A DNA stretch of 64,000 nt, taken from positions 186,001 through 250,000 of the forward strand of contig FMBT01000340.1 of assembly GCA_900095095.1 (NCBI GenBank), written 5' to 3'. How positions within the stretch are numbered: the first letter of the stretch is position 1; the number at the start of each line of letters is the position of its first letter. The notes below the pieces were generated by a model. The model saw nothing but the letters and a program-made list of their open reading frames with translations. It did not search any database and was not told where the DNA came from. The DNA is from Fragilariopsis cylindrus CCMP1102 (Eukaryota > Bacillariophyta > Bacillariophyceae > Bacillariales > Bacillariaceae). Shown in pieces: positions 31,691 to 42,843 of this stretch. The position numbers and the translations under genes were made by a program.

Positions 31691-33480
31691 TTATCCTATG
31701 ATATTATTTGTGATTTGTTTCTACACTATATATTTGTATACATATTATACTACATCTATTATTTTTATTGTTATTGGGCTACCTACCTACGCACAACTAT
31801 TATCTTTCAACATCAATATTGATGATACATTTTATGGTAGAAAAACCATCCATCATTTTCTTTTCATGTTAATGATGAAATGGAATTTGGAATTTGGAAG
31901 TTGTTGTATTAGTTGGTTTGGTGGACTTCTTGGTGTCGTCGTTGAAATCGGTGTTCTCTGTTGAAGTTGCCATCATCATCATCGTCATCATCATCATCAT
32001 CATCATCATAGCAGATTGATGATTATAACAAGACACAACGATTCCTACTGTACGGAAACGGAAACGGAAACGAAACTAAACTTCACATCTTTTTCTTCAT
32101 CGAAATCAATAATGCAACTAGTGGTACTAGTACTGGTAGTACTGGTAGTACGTTTCGTTCTTTTTCTTGTTGTCCTCATTCATGGAGAGTAGTAGTTCAT
32201 TCTTGGTAAGTTAGCGTTATTCGTTCTGGGATTATGATTATAATTTTGATTGTGCTGCTGATGATGATTGTGCTGATTTCCACCTGGATGGTGTGTGTTT
32301 TTTTTTTCTTGTTCTTGTTCTTGTTGTTTGTCTTGATGATGGTGATGATGATGATGACGATGACGATGACGATTTTTATTATTATCTATCGCACGTATCA
32401 TGATCTATAAGAAGACATGATTGGAAGGTACAGAATTTACAATAACACGGGATTAAAGATGACAACGACAATGACGACAAGATGACGACGATGCGGTCGT
32501 ATTAGTACTTGATTCTTTCTCCTTCTCCTCCTTCTTCTGCTTCTTCTTCTGCTTCTCCTTCTTCTTCTTCTTTGCGTTAGCGCACGCACATTTTATTGAT
32601 GGGGACCCAACTAACTGCTACCACGATTATCTTAACCAATTATTTGATGTCGAACAACCTTGAAGAGCATTATTTGGTTCAAGTGTTCTCGCCGGCGACG
32701 AATTATGTGTGACCATCGCTATATTGCTGCAACAACTATACGAGAAGCTCGTATACAGTTGTAACTGCCTTCATCTATTGTAGTACACCACACACCAAAC
32801 CACACATCACAAATAATCTCTCCTGGATTCGATTCGATTCATTCGGATGATGTTGATTATATCAAATCAAAGGAAATTTTTTGGTCGATTACTAATCTGT
32901 ACTAGTACTAGTAGTTGAATTTGGATTTGCATGCAAGGCAACCTCCTCTTATCTTTAATAGAGCTAATATCTTTTTAATCACAGGAGGAGGAGGAGGCTT
33001 AGTAGGTGCTCGTCGAATCGAATCATCTTGTTGTTGTTGTTGTTTCAGTCTTGAAAGAAGCAACAGCTATTCTTTTTTTCTTAGTCAAAAAATGGAGTTA
33101 GAAGGTCCTTCTTCGTGGTGTATCTGGTGCTTTCAATAGCGAAGAGAGTGCGCCACATTCATTTTTGATTAGAGCAATACAAGATCCTATACAGTCAATT
33201 TGATGAATTTTTCGACAGATCTGCTTTGCTTCACCAACAGTCCTAGTTTAGTAATAAATGATATTTTCGCTTCAAAAAGAGGACTTTGACCCAGAAAAGG
33301 AGAACTATAGTAGTATTTGAGGGATGCTTGTTTGAACAAGTATGGTTTTGTTTATATTCATTCAATTAGAAGTTGTCTAAAATTGAGCCACCATGGGCAA
33401 ATCCATTAGAGGACGTAATTAAAATATAATAATAATTACAATGTAAAAAGAAAATGAATCACTCTGCGCGGTATTACTGT
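31691..33480. other. Intergenic region with trinucleotide tracts
   Basis: ATC/TCA repeats (31970-32010), a GAT/GAC repeat around 32336-32370 and a CTT/CTC-rich tract at 32518-32573. A minus-strand 73-codon frame from an ATG at 32401 encodes a His/Asn/Gln-rich low-complexity peptide generated by the repeat; I give it little credit. No other gene was seen. Confidence 0.45.
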
Positions 33481-34324
33481 AGCACGTTAAATTATTATCG
33501 CGCTTATCCCCTCGGACAATGTGCGCTGCCCGGAGGAAGTACAGTACGGTATGTTGTCGATCTTTGCTTTGCGATGTTGGGCTGTGATGTTTAAAAAGGT
33601 TGTCAAGGAAGAATAGTAATGAATACTACTAGTACTGAAGTCACGTAGATCCAGTTTCCAACGCGATCTATTACACTTGAAGTAAGTTACCGGTACAGTA
33701 GTTGCGCGATAAAAAAATCGTTTCCGCAAAACTAGAAAGTCATGCATGCATGCTAATGCTACGCTGGGTGTCAAGGAGAAAAGAGGTGTGCTGTAATGAT
33801 GCATGTCAACAAAAGTCACGTGTGATGGCATGTATGGCAACAAGAAGTTACAGGTGTACAGTACGATAAAAGGGAAGAAGAGAATCAGTCTTTTGAATTC
33901 TAGTATTCTCCTATTTCTACAGTACGTTAAAAAAATTGTATACAGTATGATAATATTATGATGTAATATTTAAGGCAATATGTCATTACAGCCCTTGATT
34001 TGAACACGAACAATGCCACTACTGTACTATATATTATGATGTAATATGTAAGGCAATATTTCATTACAGCCCTTGATTTGACCACGAACAATGGTACTAC
34101 TTTACCATATTAGAATTTGTCTTTTGAAAAATTGAAGCAAAAGAGAATAGTATGTTAATAACTCGCCACTACCAAGAAAATATAGAGGGCGAAGCATGAG
34201 GTAGTGAATGTTGCGTGCACACACACAATTTTATTCTCCTATTTCTACAGTGCATTTAAAAAAATTGTATATATTATGTACGTTTTAGTCTTTCTGTCGT
34301 AAATAATAGCGTTCGCGTAGTAAT
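33481..34324. repeat. Module copies shared with 22.0-22.5 kb and 27.8-28.3 kb, with a ~75-bp tandem pair
   Basis: 33540-33990 repeats 22010-22480 in direct orientation. Within it, 33957-34110 holds two tandem copies of a unit with TATGATGTAATAT, AAGGCAATAT and CCCTTGATTTGA. 34230-34320 repeats the CTCCTATTTCTACAGT...GTACGTTTTAGTCTT...AATAGCGTTCGCGTAG block also found at 28240-28312. No gene is supported. Confidence 0.75.
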
Positions 34325-34530
34325 CGCGTTCGAGTAGTCCTGTAGTCGCTTCTACAAATCCATGAAATAATGTCAATCAAATACCCAATTCCCGAAGAAC
34401 AAGAGCGCGTTCGAGTAGTCCTGTAGTCGCTTCTACAAATCCATAAAATAATGTCAATCAAATACCCAATTCCCGAAGAACAAGAGAACAGTCAATGGTG
34501 CATCTTCGCTCCGCACGCGTTCGAGTAGTC
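34325..34530. repeat. 81-bp tandem repeat (two copies plus a partial)
   Basis: Units start CGCGTTCGAGTAGTCCT at 34325 and 34406, with a partial third start near 34517. Each contains AATACCCAATTCCCGAAGAA. An inverted relative lies at 27590-27650. Confidence 0.85.
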
Positions 34531-34999
34531 CTACGACGGTTTTTGAGTTTTAGCATTTAAACGAAATATATTGTTCTATTTTTTCTACTACTGTGAAGAA
34601 TCGAATTTGATAGAAGTGATACGGATGAAAAATCAAATTACTATCATTAACGTTCTTTCTTATATTCCTTGATGTGAAAATGAATCCACTTAAGAATAGA
34701 ATTTGGTCCTCTAGGTACTTTGGGTTCTTTTACGGGTCGTGGTGGTGCATTCTTTTATCGTTGTCTTCGTAATCAAATTTAATTAGTATTCATGCGAACG
34801 GTGATGCATGAAAAGTCAAATTACTGTCGTTAATTTATTTCTTCTATTCCTTGAATGGGGATCTTGATTGCCGCCCGAGCTATTTTGAAGCATTTAATAC
34901 TGCTCAAGCTAACTACTTTGTTTTCGACTCATTGGCCTGAGCTATTAATGAATATGTTGATTGTCGCCCGAGCTATTTTGAAGTATTTAATACTGCTCA

Positions 35000-35330
35000 T
35001 ATAGAAAGACTAGCGCTTCTGGAAAGAACATTCGACGTCTTTGTAGAGGAATAGTGGACGCGTTCGACACAGACGATGAAGTGGATCCAAATATTTTGCT
35101 TCAATACGCTGCTTGGAACCAGTTATGATCTCACGTAGGATCTGGTACTTTGTCTACGATGATTTTTGATGAAAAACATTTGAAAATGAGATGAAATACG
35201 AAAAATCATCAATTCATTGTTTTTCACATCTTCATTTTAAACTCTCACAATATTCAATTACCAAAACTAATAACATCTAATCTACCAAATAACAGAGTAA
35301 GTTCTATTCTTATTATATAAGATATTGAAA
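35000..35330 (+). promoter_or_regulatory. Duplicated 5' flank, copy 3
   Basis: Direct-orientation relative of 29290-29640: GTCTTTGTAGAGGAATAGTGG, GGATCTGGTACTTTGTC, GAAAAACATTTGAAAATGAG, CTCTCACAATATTCAATTA and a leader-donor-like ACAGA|GTAAGTT at 35297. Part of it is repeated again at 35395-35590. It leads into the family X gene and the decayed ice-binding copy. Confidence 0.7.
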
Positions 35331-35674
35331 TTGTTATGTTATGTTACATGATGGTGTGGTATGCCATGTGAAATCACAATCCTGTACCATTTTACTGCTT
35401 GGAACCAGTTATGATCTCACGTAGGATCTGGTACTTTGTCTACGATGATGGTTGGTGAAAAACATTTGAAAATGATAGCGCTTCTGGAAAGAACATTCGA
35501 CGTCTTTGTAGAGGAATAGTCGACGCGTTTGACACAGACGTTGAAGTGGATCCAAGTCTTTGCTTCAACTCGCTGCTTGGAACCAATTGCTCACCTTTTA
35601 TCATCATCCTCCTTTTCTCGTCTCTGATAGAACCAACAACTATTACTACTAAAGCTGCTGCTACTACTATCATT

Positions 35675-36532
35675 ATGGAGAAGATAAGTCGCAATAATAA
35701 TAAGAAGAATAGTAATACTTTATTTACTACTTTTCATTCACCTACACCAACCACCGCTAGCGCTATGACTAATAAACGATTATCAGCATCTTCTACTGAT
35801 TCTCCTACCAGTATTACTGATGATATTAGTCCTAATAAGAATTCACCACCAGCGTTATTATCATTACAGGAGTCGTCGTCAGAGTTGTCACAGGAGTCGC
35901 AGGAGTCACAGCAGCAGGAAAAAGAACAATACCGAGTACGATTTTTTAGTAAGGTAACCGTTAAAAAAACACTTTCACTTAAATCAATGTCTAATAAAGA
36001 AAAATGTAATTATTGGTTACAAGAAGATGAATTTGTACGAATTAAACAAAGAAATGATACTATGATACAACAAATTAATAATGATATTGATGATGATTAT
36101 AGTGATCATCAAGGGAATAGTCAATCATCCTTATTATCTTTTACAAAAAGTAGTGTCCATTATGGTCATCAACATTATGATAATGAGGATGAGGATGAGG
36201 ATTGTAAACGTGGATTAGAATATGGTTTGAAAATAGAAGCAATTCGGAAACGATCATCACGATATTTAGCATTAGAAGAAGTATTGATCAAACAAGAAGA
36301 ACAGTACTTAAGTGGTAGTGGTAGTTTTAATGATAGTCAGAGTGACTATTTTATTTATGATGATGAGGCGATAGCTGATGCCTATTATACGATCTCGTAT
36401 GAATGTCAACATCGTGCACATCGTATTGCAATACAAGATAGAAAAGAAATTGAATACTATATTCATGACGGGACAAAACGCACAGGGCGCTGTGGGTGGA
36501 GATCCGGCCATGGGGAACATGAGTCCGTCTGA
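35675..36532 (+). CDS. Family X hypothetical protein (member B), 3' end fused into an ice-binding pseudogene
   Basis: The frame is open from 35546 (a GTG), but the first in-frame ATG is 35675, giving 285 residues. A Ser/Thr/Asn-rich N-terminus is followed by the family core: YRVRFFSKVTVKKTLSL, SMSNKEKCNYWLQEDE, CKRGLEYGLKIEAI, RYLALEEVLIKQEEQY, YDDEAIADAYYTI and AIQDRKEIEYYI. Other members end a few residues after this last motif; here the frame runs on for about 20 residues into sequence that belongs, in another frame, to the neighbouring decayed gene, so the natural C-terminus is probably lost or replaced. It lies between the duplicated 5' flank and the DUF3494 pseudogene, where the secretory leader exon of that gene would be expected. 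Function unknown. Confidence 0.7.
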   Translation: MEKISRNNNKKNSNTLFTTFHSPTPTTASAMTNKRLSASSTDSPTSITDDISPNKNSPPALLSLQESSSELSQESQESQQQEKEQYRVRFFSKVTVKKTLSLKSMSNKEKCNYWLQEDEFVRIKQRNDTMIQQINNDIDDDYSDHQGNSQSSLLSFTKSSVHYGHQHYDNEDEDEDCKRGLEYGLKIEAIRKRSSRYLALEEVLIKQEEQYLSGSGSFNDSQSDYFIYDDEAIADAYYTISYECQHRAHRIAIQDRKEIEYYIHDGTKRTGRCGWRSGHGEHESV

Positions 36533-37990
36533 GCAATACCTCAAAAAATATACATTCGCATCTGCTGGTGACCAATTTGATACGCCGACATGGGGATCTT
36601 GGAATTTGACGGACAACAAGTGCCAAGTGCTACTTTCACGCAGATTGGCTCCAGTGGATTTTCTTCGGCAGTGATATCCCTTTCACAAGGGACTCATACT
36701 ACAGAGTCGCTGATCAATGGGCATGGCATTACTGTTATTGGATTCGGATATGCTGACTCCTACATTTATCCCGGAGGCTCTGAATTCGAGACCATCAATC
36801 CTGCTGGAGATCCATTCCCACCCTTGTGCTCAATCCTTACCAGCGGAACCGAGTTCAGCACCAAGTTTAATCCCAAGTGATGTGCCTAGTTTTGTGCCAA
36901 GTTCTGCACCAAGTGCTGGTCCAAGCTCTATTCCAAGTCTTACACCAAATGGTGCACCCAGCTCTTCTCCTAGTTTGGATCCAAGTGGCGCACCAAGTTC
37001 AGCACCAAGTTCAGTCCCGAGTGATGTGCCTAGTTTTGTGCCAAGTTCTACACCAAGTGCTGGTCCAAGTTCCACTCCAAGTCTTACACCAAGTGGTGCA
37101 CCCAGCTCTTCTCCTAGTTTGGATCCAAGTGGCGCACCAAGTTCAGCACCAAGTTCAGTCCCGAGTGATGTGCCTAGTTTTGTGCCAAGTTCTGCACCAA
37201 GTGCTGGTCCAAGTTCAATTCCAAGCCTTCACCAAGTTCTGCACCAAGCTCTGCACCAAGTTCTGTTCCAAGCACTTCGCCTAGTACTAGTCCCAGCACC
37301 TGGCCCAGTACATCTCCAAGTAATTCGCCCAGTACTAGTCCAAGTACTTCCCCAAGTACCAGCCCATCTTCTGCGCCCACTATCACTTTTGATGGTGTTA
37401 CAAGCACGGTCCACAATGGGGATGTGAGCGTCTATCCCAGCACTTCTATTACTGGGGTCGTTGAGTTCAATAATGCTGGGAATGCTACTGGGGCTTTTCA
37501 GTTTGAGATTGGGGAAGTTGTGGTGGAATCTCAAGATTTCGCTGATCACGTTGTATATGCCCACGCTGTTGCAATGGAATACCATGATGACGAAGAGACC
37601 ATGGAGATTGAGATTGGAGGCATGACTTTCACCCCAGGAATCTACCGTTCAGACAGTGCTATCAACTTCGCTCATGGTACTGTGGTCACTCTCGATGGTA
37701 ACAATGAAGCTAATCCCGAGTTTTTCTTCATTGCTGGCAGCACTCTGGTTACTGCTGCGGACACTTATTTTGACCTGAAGAACGGTGCCAAAGCGGAGAA
37801 CGTCATCTGGGTTCTCGGTACTGCTGCCACCCTTGGGGCCCGCAGTCATGTCGCTGGCTCCATTATGGCTGGAACCGCCATCACCTTCGGTACCAATTCT
37901 AATTGTATGGCTGCGCACTTGCTCAATCTGCCGTGACCTTTGAGAGCGGAGGATCTGTTGCGATCAATCATTACGAAGATGATGCCCTAA
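36484..37990 (+). pseudogene. Decayed ice-binding (DUF3494) paralogue with IgGFc-binding-like module and Pro-Ser linker
   Basis: Pieces in different frames follow the order of a secreted protein. First, a module with VGGDPAMGNMSPSEQYL, then TFTQIGSSGFSSAVISL and VIGFGYADSYIYPGG, which resembles the IgGFc-binding domain of bacterial and animal surface proteins. Next, a Pro-Ser linker (36850-37380) made of the same SDVPSFVPSSAPSAGPSS unit as in the gene at 23739-26368. Last, a DUF3494 domain (37380-37990). No signal peptide is present. The frame changes at least three times: inside the IgGFc-like part (near 36590-36640), at the linker end (near 37230), and near 37900, where one base is missing relative to the intact copy (NSKLYGCALAQS there, NSNC here). 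The second half of DUF3494 is almost identical to the intact gene; the first half is much more divergent. Confidence 0.8.
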
Positions 37991-38637
37991 TTACCGTCTA
38001 GAAGAAGTAGTGCAACTGTTGACGTTTAAAAAAAAGATAAAAGATTTACAAGTACTTAACCCACACGACACACAAATACACTCACACACGCACACAAAAC
38101 AAATCCCGGTATAAGACACCCTTTTATAATAGCAGTATAAGTTTATAAATAAATATATTATTAATATTATTTGACTTATTTTTCTATAATATTTGTACAG
38201 AGTATATCAGAAAAAGAATATTCTTATTTCTTCACATCCTTTTTTTCTTCACATTCCACGATTTGTTGTAGTCGAATCGTATCGAATCAAGTCCGTCATG
38301 GAAAAAGAAGTCTATATAACGTACACTCTCTTTATGATAAGAGACGAAGTGTAAGACGACGAATGATATATATATATTATCATACCGTAGTAACTATACC
38401 ATGTATTTCTTCCAAACAAAACAAAACAAAACAAAATAAAATGTCTTTCACAAACATAACATACCGATTCCTTTACGTTCACGATCATATTCACGTTCAT
38501 GTTCACGTTCCCATTCACCGACATTCGCCACTCTCCACAAATCTTCTTCTTTTTCTTGCATTTATTTTTAATTCTGTTACTGTAGTTTCATTTTCTGTTT
38601 CAGTTTATTCTTTATTATCATCTTTATTCATTATTCT

Positions 38638-40336
38638 TTATTCTTCATTATCATTATTATCATCATCTTTATATAAACAATCCATTAAACTTTTTGTTAA
38701 TTCACTTTTATTTAAATTTTTACCAATGAACACAAATTTATTCAAACGTTCTTCATTGTCTTGCCATGGCACGGAAGCAGGACCAAAATTAATTTGTTCA
38801 TGCACACCTTGAAAAACAAATTTAATATTTCCTTGTCCATGAAATGATAATAAACCTTTCGATCGATATATATCGGCAGCACGTTCTCGTAACAAGTCCA
38901 TCATAAACATATTAAACCACTGGGCATGTAATTGTCCCTTGAAAGTCACACCGACACTTTGTACTACTTCTAAATTATGATGTGATTCCTCACCTTCTTG
39001 AGTATCAAAAAAATCTGGATCGACTGTTAATATAGATTCCATATTAAATGAATTTAATCCTAATATTTGATCCAATGGTACTTTCGATTTGGTACATTCT
39101 AATATTGCAGCTGTTTTATTAATATTTTTTAATCTTGTTTCCAGTACTCGTTTTTCCTCTGGCGTCACTAAATCAATTTTATTTAATAAAATTTTATCCG
39201 CAAAAGCAACTTGTTGATACGCTTCATTGACATCCGTAGGATTGGGTTTGATTTCATTTAAATGAATTGGTAAATGTTTCGCATCGGCTAAACATACAAT
39301 CGAATCAATGAAATAATTTTCCGACATTTTCGAATTTGTTTGAATCGTATACACAATCGGTGCAGGATCGGCGAGTCCAGTCGTTTCTAATAATATGGCA
39401 TCAAAGTCCTGTCGACGTTTCACTAATTGTCCTAATGTACGTACTAAATCACCACGGACCGAACAACACACACATCCATTATCCATAGTAATTAAATCTT
39501 CCGGTGCATCCATCGATTCCGCAACTGTACATGGTACATATATAAAGGAAGGAAGAAAAGGAAAGGAATGGGTTTTAGTTAGTAAAGAAGAAGAAGACAC
39601 GAAATAATCTTCGTTTGGGTATGTCATGTTATGGAATTCAATTCGATTCGATTTTTGTTGTTCGCGATATTACATACACAGACAAAAATAACCGGACCAG
39701 GGAAGGGTGTGGATATCGGTGTGGAACGGATGGGGGGAGGGGGGGGGATGACATGACATGACACAAGGCAAGCAACAAAAAGACAGACAGGACGGACGAC
39801 AACGACGACGATATAGTATATGGAGAATAAATAGCGGCAGCGGCGACGACGGAACGGAACGACAAGAGCCGAGCGATGTGTAGATAGACCTTCTCGTCTC
39901 TTCGTTTCGTCTCTTTTTGCTTGTTCGTCTCTCTCTCTTCTCTTCTCTCTCAAATCAAGTCAAATCAAATTCATTCATTCATCTGGGTTATAGAATCGGG
40001 ATCGGAGAAGGGAGGGAGGGGGGTTACGACGACGACAGGACGACACGAATAACGAGACAGGACAACGAACACGGACATAAAAAACTGTATAAATAACTTA
40101 CCTAATCCATCATCAATCGATACTTCACCAAATTCATTTTCCAATACACAAATTTTCCAATCATTTTGTTCTTTTAAAATATAATTGACAAAGGTGGTTT
40201 TACCAGCACCTAAAAATCCAGTAATGACAGTAATGGGTGTTAATTTATTTGTACTTGGATCATCAACTTTAGTAGTAGTTGTCGCCTTTACAGCATCGTC
40301 GGCTGTTGTTGTTGTTGTTTTTGTTTGTTCCGACAT
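38638..40336 (-). CDS. CobW/ZNG1-family G3E GTPase (metal chaperone), two exons
   Basis: The apparent start at 40369 is a TTG; the first ATG is at 40336. Exon 1 is 40336-40102, ending G|GTAAGT; a 577-nt intron (40101-39525) ends CATGTACAG; exon 2 is 39524-38638. Phase 1 joins cleanly to give 373 residues with [15 protein letters not shown] at the junction. Motifs in order: Walker [17 protein letters not shown], the metal-binding CVCC of G3E proteins ([12 protein letters not shown]), [15 protein letters not shown], and a CobW C-terminal domain ([35 protein letters not shown]). Eukaryotic relatives deliver zinc to methionine aminopeptidase. No targeting peptide is evident, so it is probably cytosolic. 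Frames inside the long intron and on the plus strand over the 3' end are shadows. Confidence 0.92.
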
Positions 40337-41313
40337 CTTGTTCTTGTTTTTGTTTTGATTTGATTGCAATGTTAATGTATAACGTCGAAGAGGATTAGGT
40401 TAGGATAGAGGTAAGGTTCGAGTTTGGTTTCGTTTGCTTTGCTTTACTTTGCTTTTCTAAGAGTTAAAAAAAAGAGGCTAATTGTTGTAATTGAAATGAG
40501 AATATGTGCGTAATGCAAGTTGCGTAATGCAAAGTTGCGGTCTTTTTGAGATAAAATCTTGCTTGTTGGTGTGTGCGTTGTCGTATGACGAACAAAGAGT
40601 ACAGTATGCCACGATTGATGAGGCTCTATTACGCACGCATACCGCCCGTGTAAAATAAAAGCATACAGTATCTCTCTCTTTCGGTTTCCTTGTGCTTCTT
40701 TTTTTTTTTTCTACGAGGTCTTTTAGGACGAGAAAAATAAATATGGACTCAACGTAACGTGCTGTAGACGAAATACGACGAGGTCTTAATAAAACGAGAG
40801 GCAGCCATAGTCTGCTATTCAACCGTGATAAAAATGAAAATTGATTGGCTGGTAGTACTAGTAGGTGATTCCGCGACGAAGTAGGGGAGCGATGGATGTT
40901 CTTGAATGCAATAATTTTTAATTTTGTATATTAAAATAAAAAAATCAGAACTATCCAGAACAAGCCATGCCACCTGCTGTAGTACAACAACTTTTCTCAT
41001 GAAGGTTATATTATATTATAATAAACACCCGTAGGAAGTCAGCAGCACGATGATGTATCATGTGAAATATCTCTATGCTATTATTCTAGACTAGCAGCTG
41101 GCTGGCTAGAGCTGAGCAAGTCTTGAAAGTGAAGTCAAATCTGATACCCAAACTATACAACAATATAGGTTGTGATTGCAGTACTAATACTACTACATAC
41201 ACTCACCCTACCTAGTTAGTTGGGTAAAACACAGAAACAGGGGCAGAGGTAGACATACTGAGAACAAGCAAGAAACAAAAATGAGATGATGTGATGTGAT
41301 ATGGGATTAGATC

Positions 41314-41363
<50 letters not shown>

Positions 41364-42843
41364 TACTGCTAGATAGGATAGGTAGGTCTAAGGTAGATAC
41401 AATAAAAATATCTATCTATAAACTGAATGATCCACATTTGTTCACGTCATTGGCTAGGTCCATACAGATCTCTACGCGAAGTGTGTAGTGACAGATAAAA
41501 ATAATATTCATTGCAAGAAAGCACTTGTAGTACCCTCTTTTGGTTGAAGCTTTTGTGGTCCACCAATAAGCAAATCCCTTCTAATAGTGCTAATCAAGGA
41601 CTTCTACAAGATGTGGATGGTGTAACAAGCTATCCGTTGGGCTATTAGCTCCATCGTATCAAAAGGAAAAAGAAATGATGTTCAATCTCACTCTCTCTCT
41701 CTCTCTCTCTCTCTCTCGTGCTACTAGGTAGGTAGAGTAGGTAGGTCAGGTCAGGTCAGGTCAGGTAGATACTATTAAAAAAAACTGAATAATCCATGTT
41801 ATGCTCCACACCAGCATTATTTTATTATGATTCAACTGGTGTTCAGTATTTACTACAGGGTTTCACAATATTTATTGTAACTTACTAGCTAGCTGTGCCC
41901 ACGGAAGAGCAGAATAAAATTGATGGATTTGACTTGAACTACAACACACAATTCTTCTACTTACTTAAAAAAGAAAAAAAGAAGAGAAGATTATAGTACT
42001 ATTAGATAAAATAGAACCTGCTCTCCTGTGCACAATGGAACCTTTTTTTATTGCTGTTGTTGTTGTTGTTGTTGTTGTTGCTGTTGCTCGTGCTATCATG
42101 TGAGACAGACTATGAGATCAGCATCAACAGTCAGCATGATGCTTCATCATCCTGTTGTAAGTTGAGTATCTACTGTTGGCATTGATTTGTTGTGATGCTG
42201 TACTGTACTGTACTGTACTGTAGTTGAATACAGTACCACATACATACATACATATCCTAACTACAGTAGACTTATCATACAGAAAACAACAAGGATTAGA
42301 TTCATTCTACCTCTCTATCACTCTCTCTTGCTTTATCTTTCTACTAGCAGTGTGTGCTGCTACAGTAGTCTATAGGCAGGTAGGTAGGTGGGTAGGTAGG
42401 GGGTACACACAGCAGATATTAGTATATGCCAGATCTACAATAATATCCAAGATTAGAAGCTGCCTACCTACGGCCTCTCTTTTATCAACATGGGCAGGCT
42501 GTTGATGGCTCTGATCTGATATTCATCTTTCTCGGCGTGCTATCCTTAGCTTGTCTTCTTAATTTCATACCTAGCTAGCAGCAGGTACACGTACGTAGTC
42601 ATACTCTAGTCATTTTTTTCTAATTGCTGCTGTACTGTAGGTAAAAATGGGTATTATAATAGTGTACGTGATTATTTATTTCTTAAAATGTTATGGTGTA
42701 TTTATATTATGTCGTTACGTATACATACGTGCATGGTTATCAATAATATCTTGAACTGAGGGGACAAGAAGAGATGGCATGTAATGGGACGACACGACTT
42801 GTTGATGTGCTGTGCTGTTTATTTAATTTAATTAATTATATTT
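40337..42843. other. Intergenic region with many microsatellites
   Basis: No gene is supported in 2.5 kb. Runs include (CT)n-(CA)n at 41319-41362, (CT)n at 41691-41718, TGTTGT repeat at 42054-42081, CTGTA pentamers at 42200-42222 and a GGTAGG tract at 42376-42402. Frames at 40478-40822 and 42224-42505 are AT-rich or repeat-derived. Confidence 0.55.

Noticed and set aside
38171-38812. 213-codon plus-strand ORF
   Set aside because: Overlaps the end of the CobW gene in antisense; Ser/Leu/His low complexity.
39624-39953. Two minus-strand ORFs between CobW exons
   Set aside because: They lie within the 577-nt intron defined by matching splice sites and phase.
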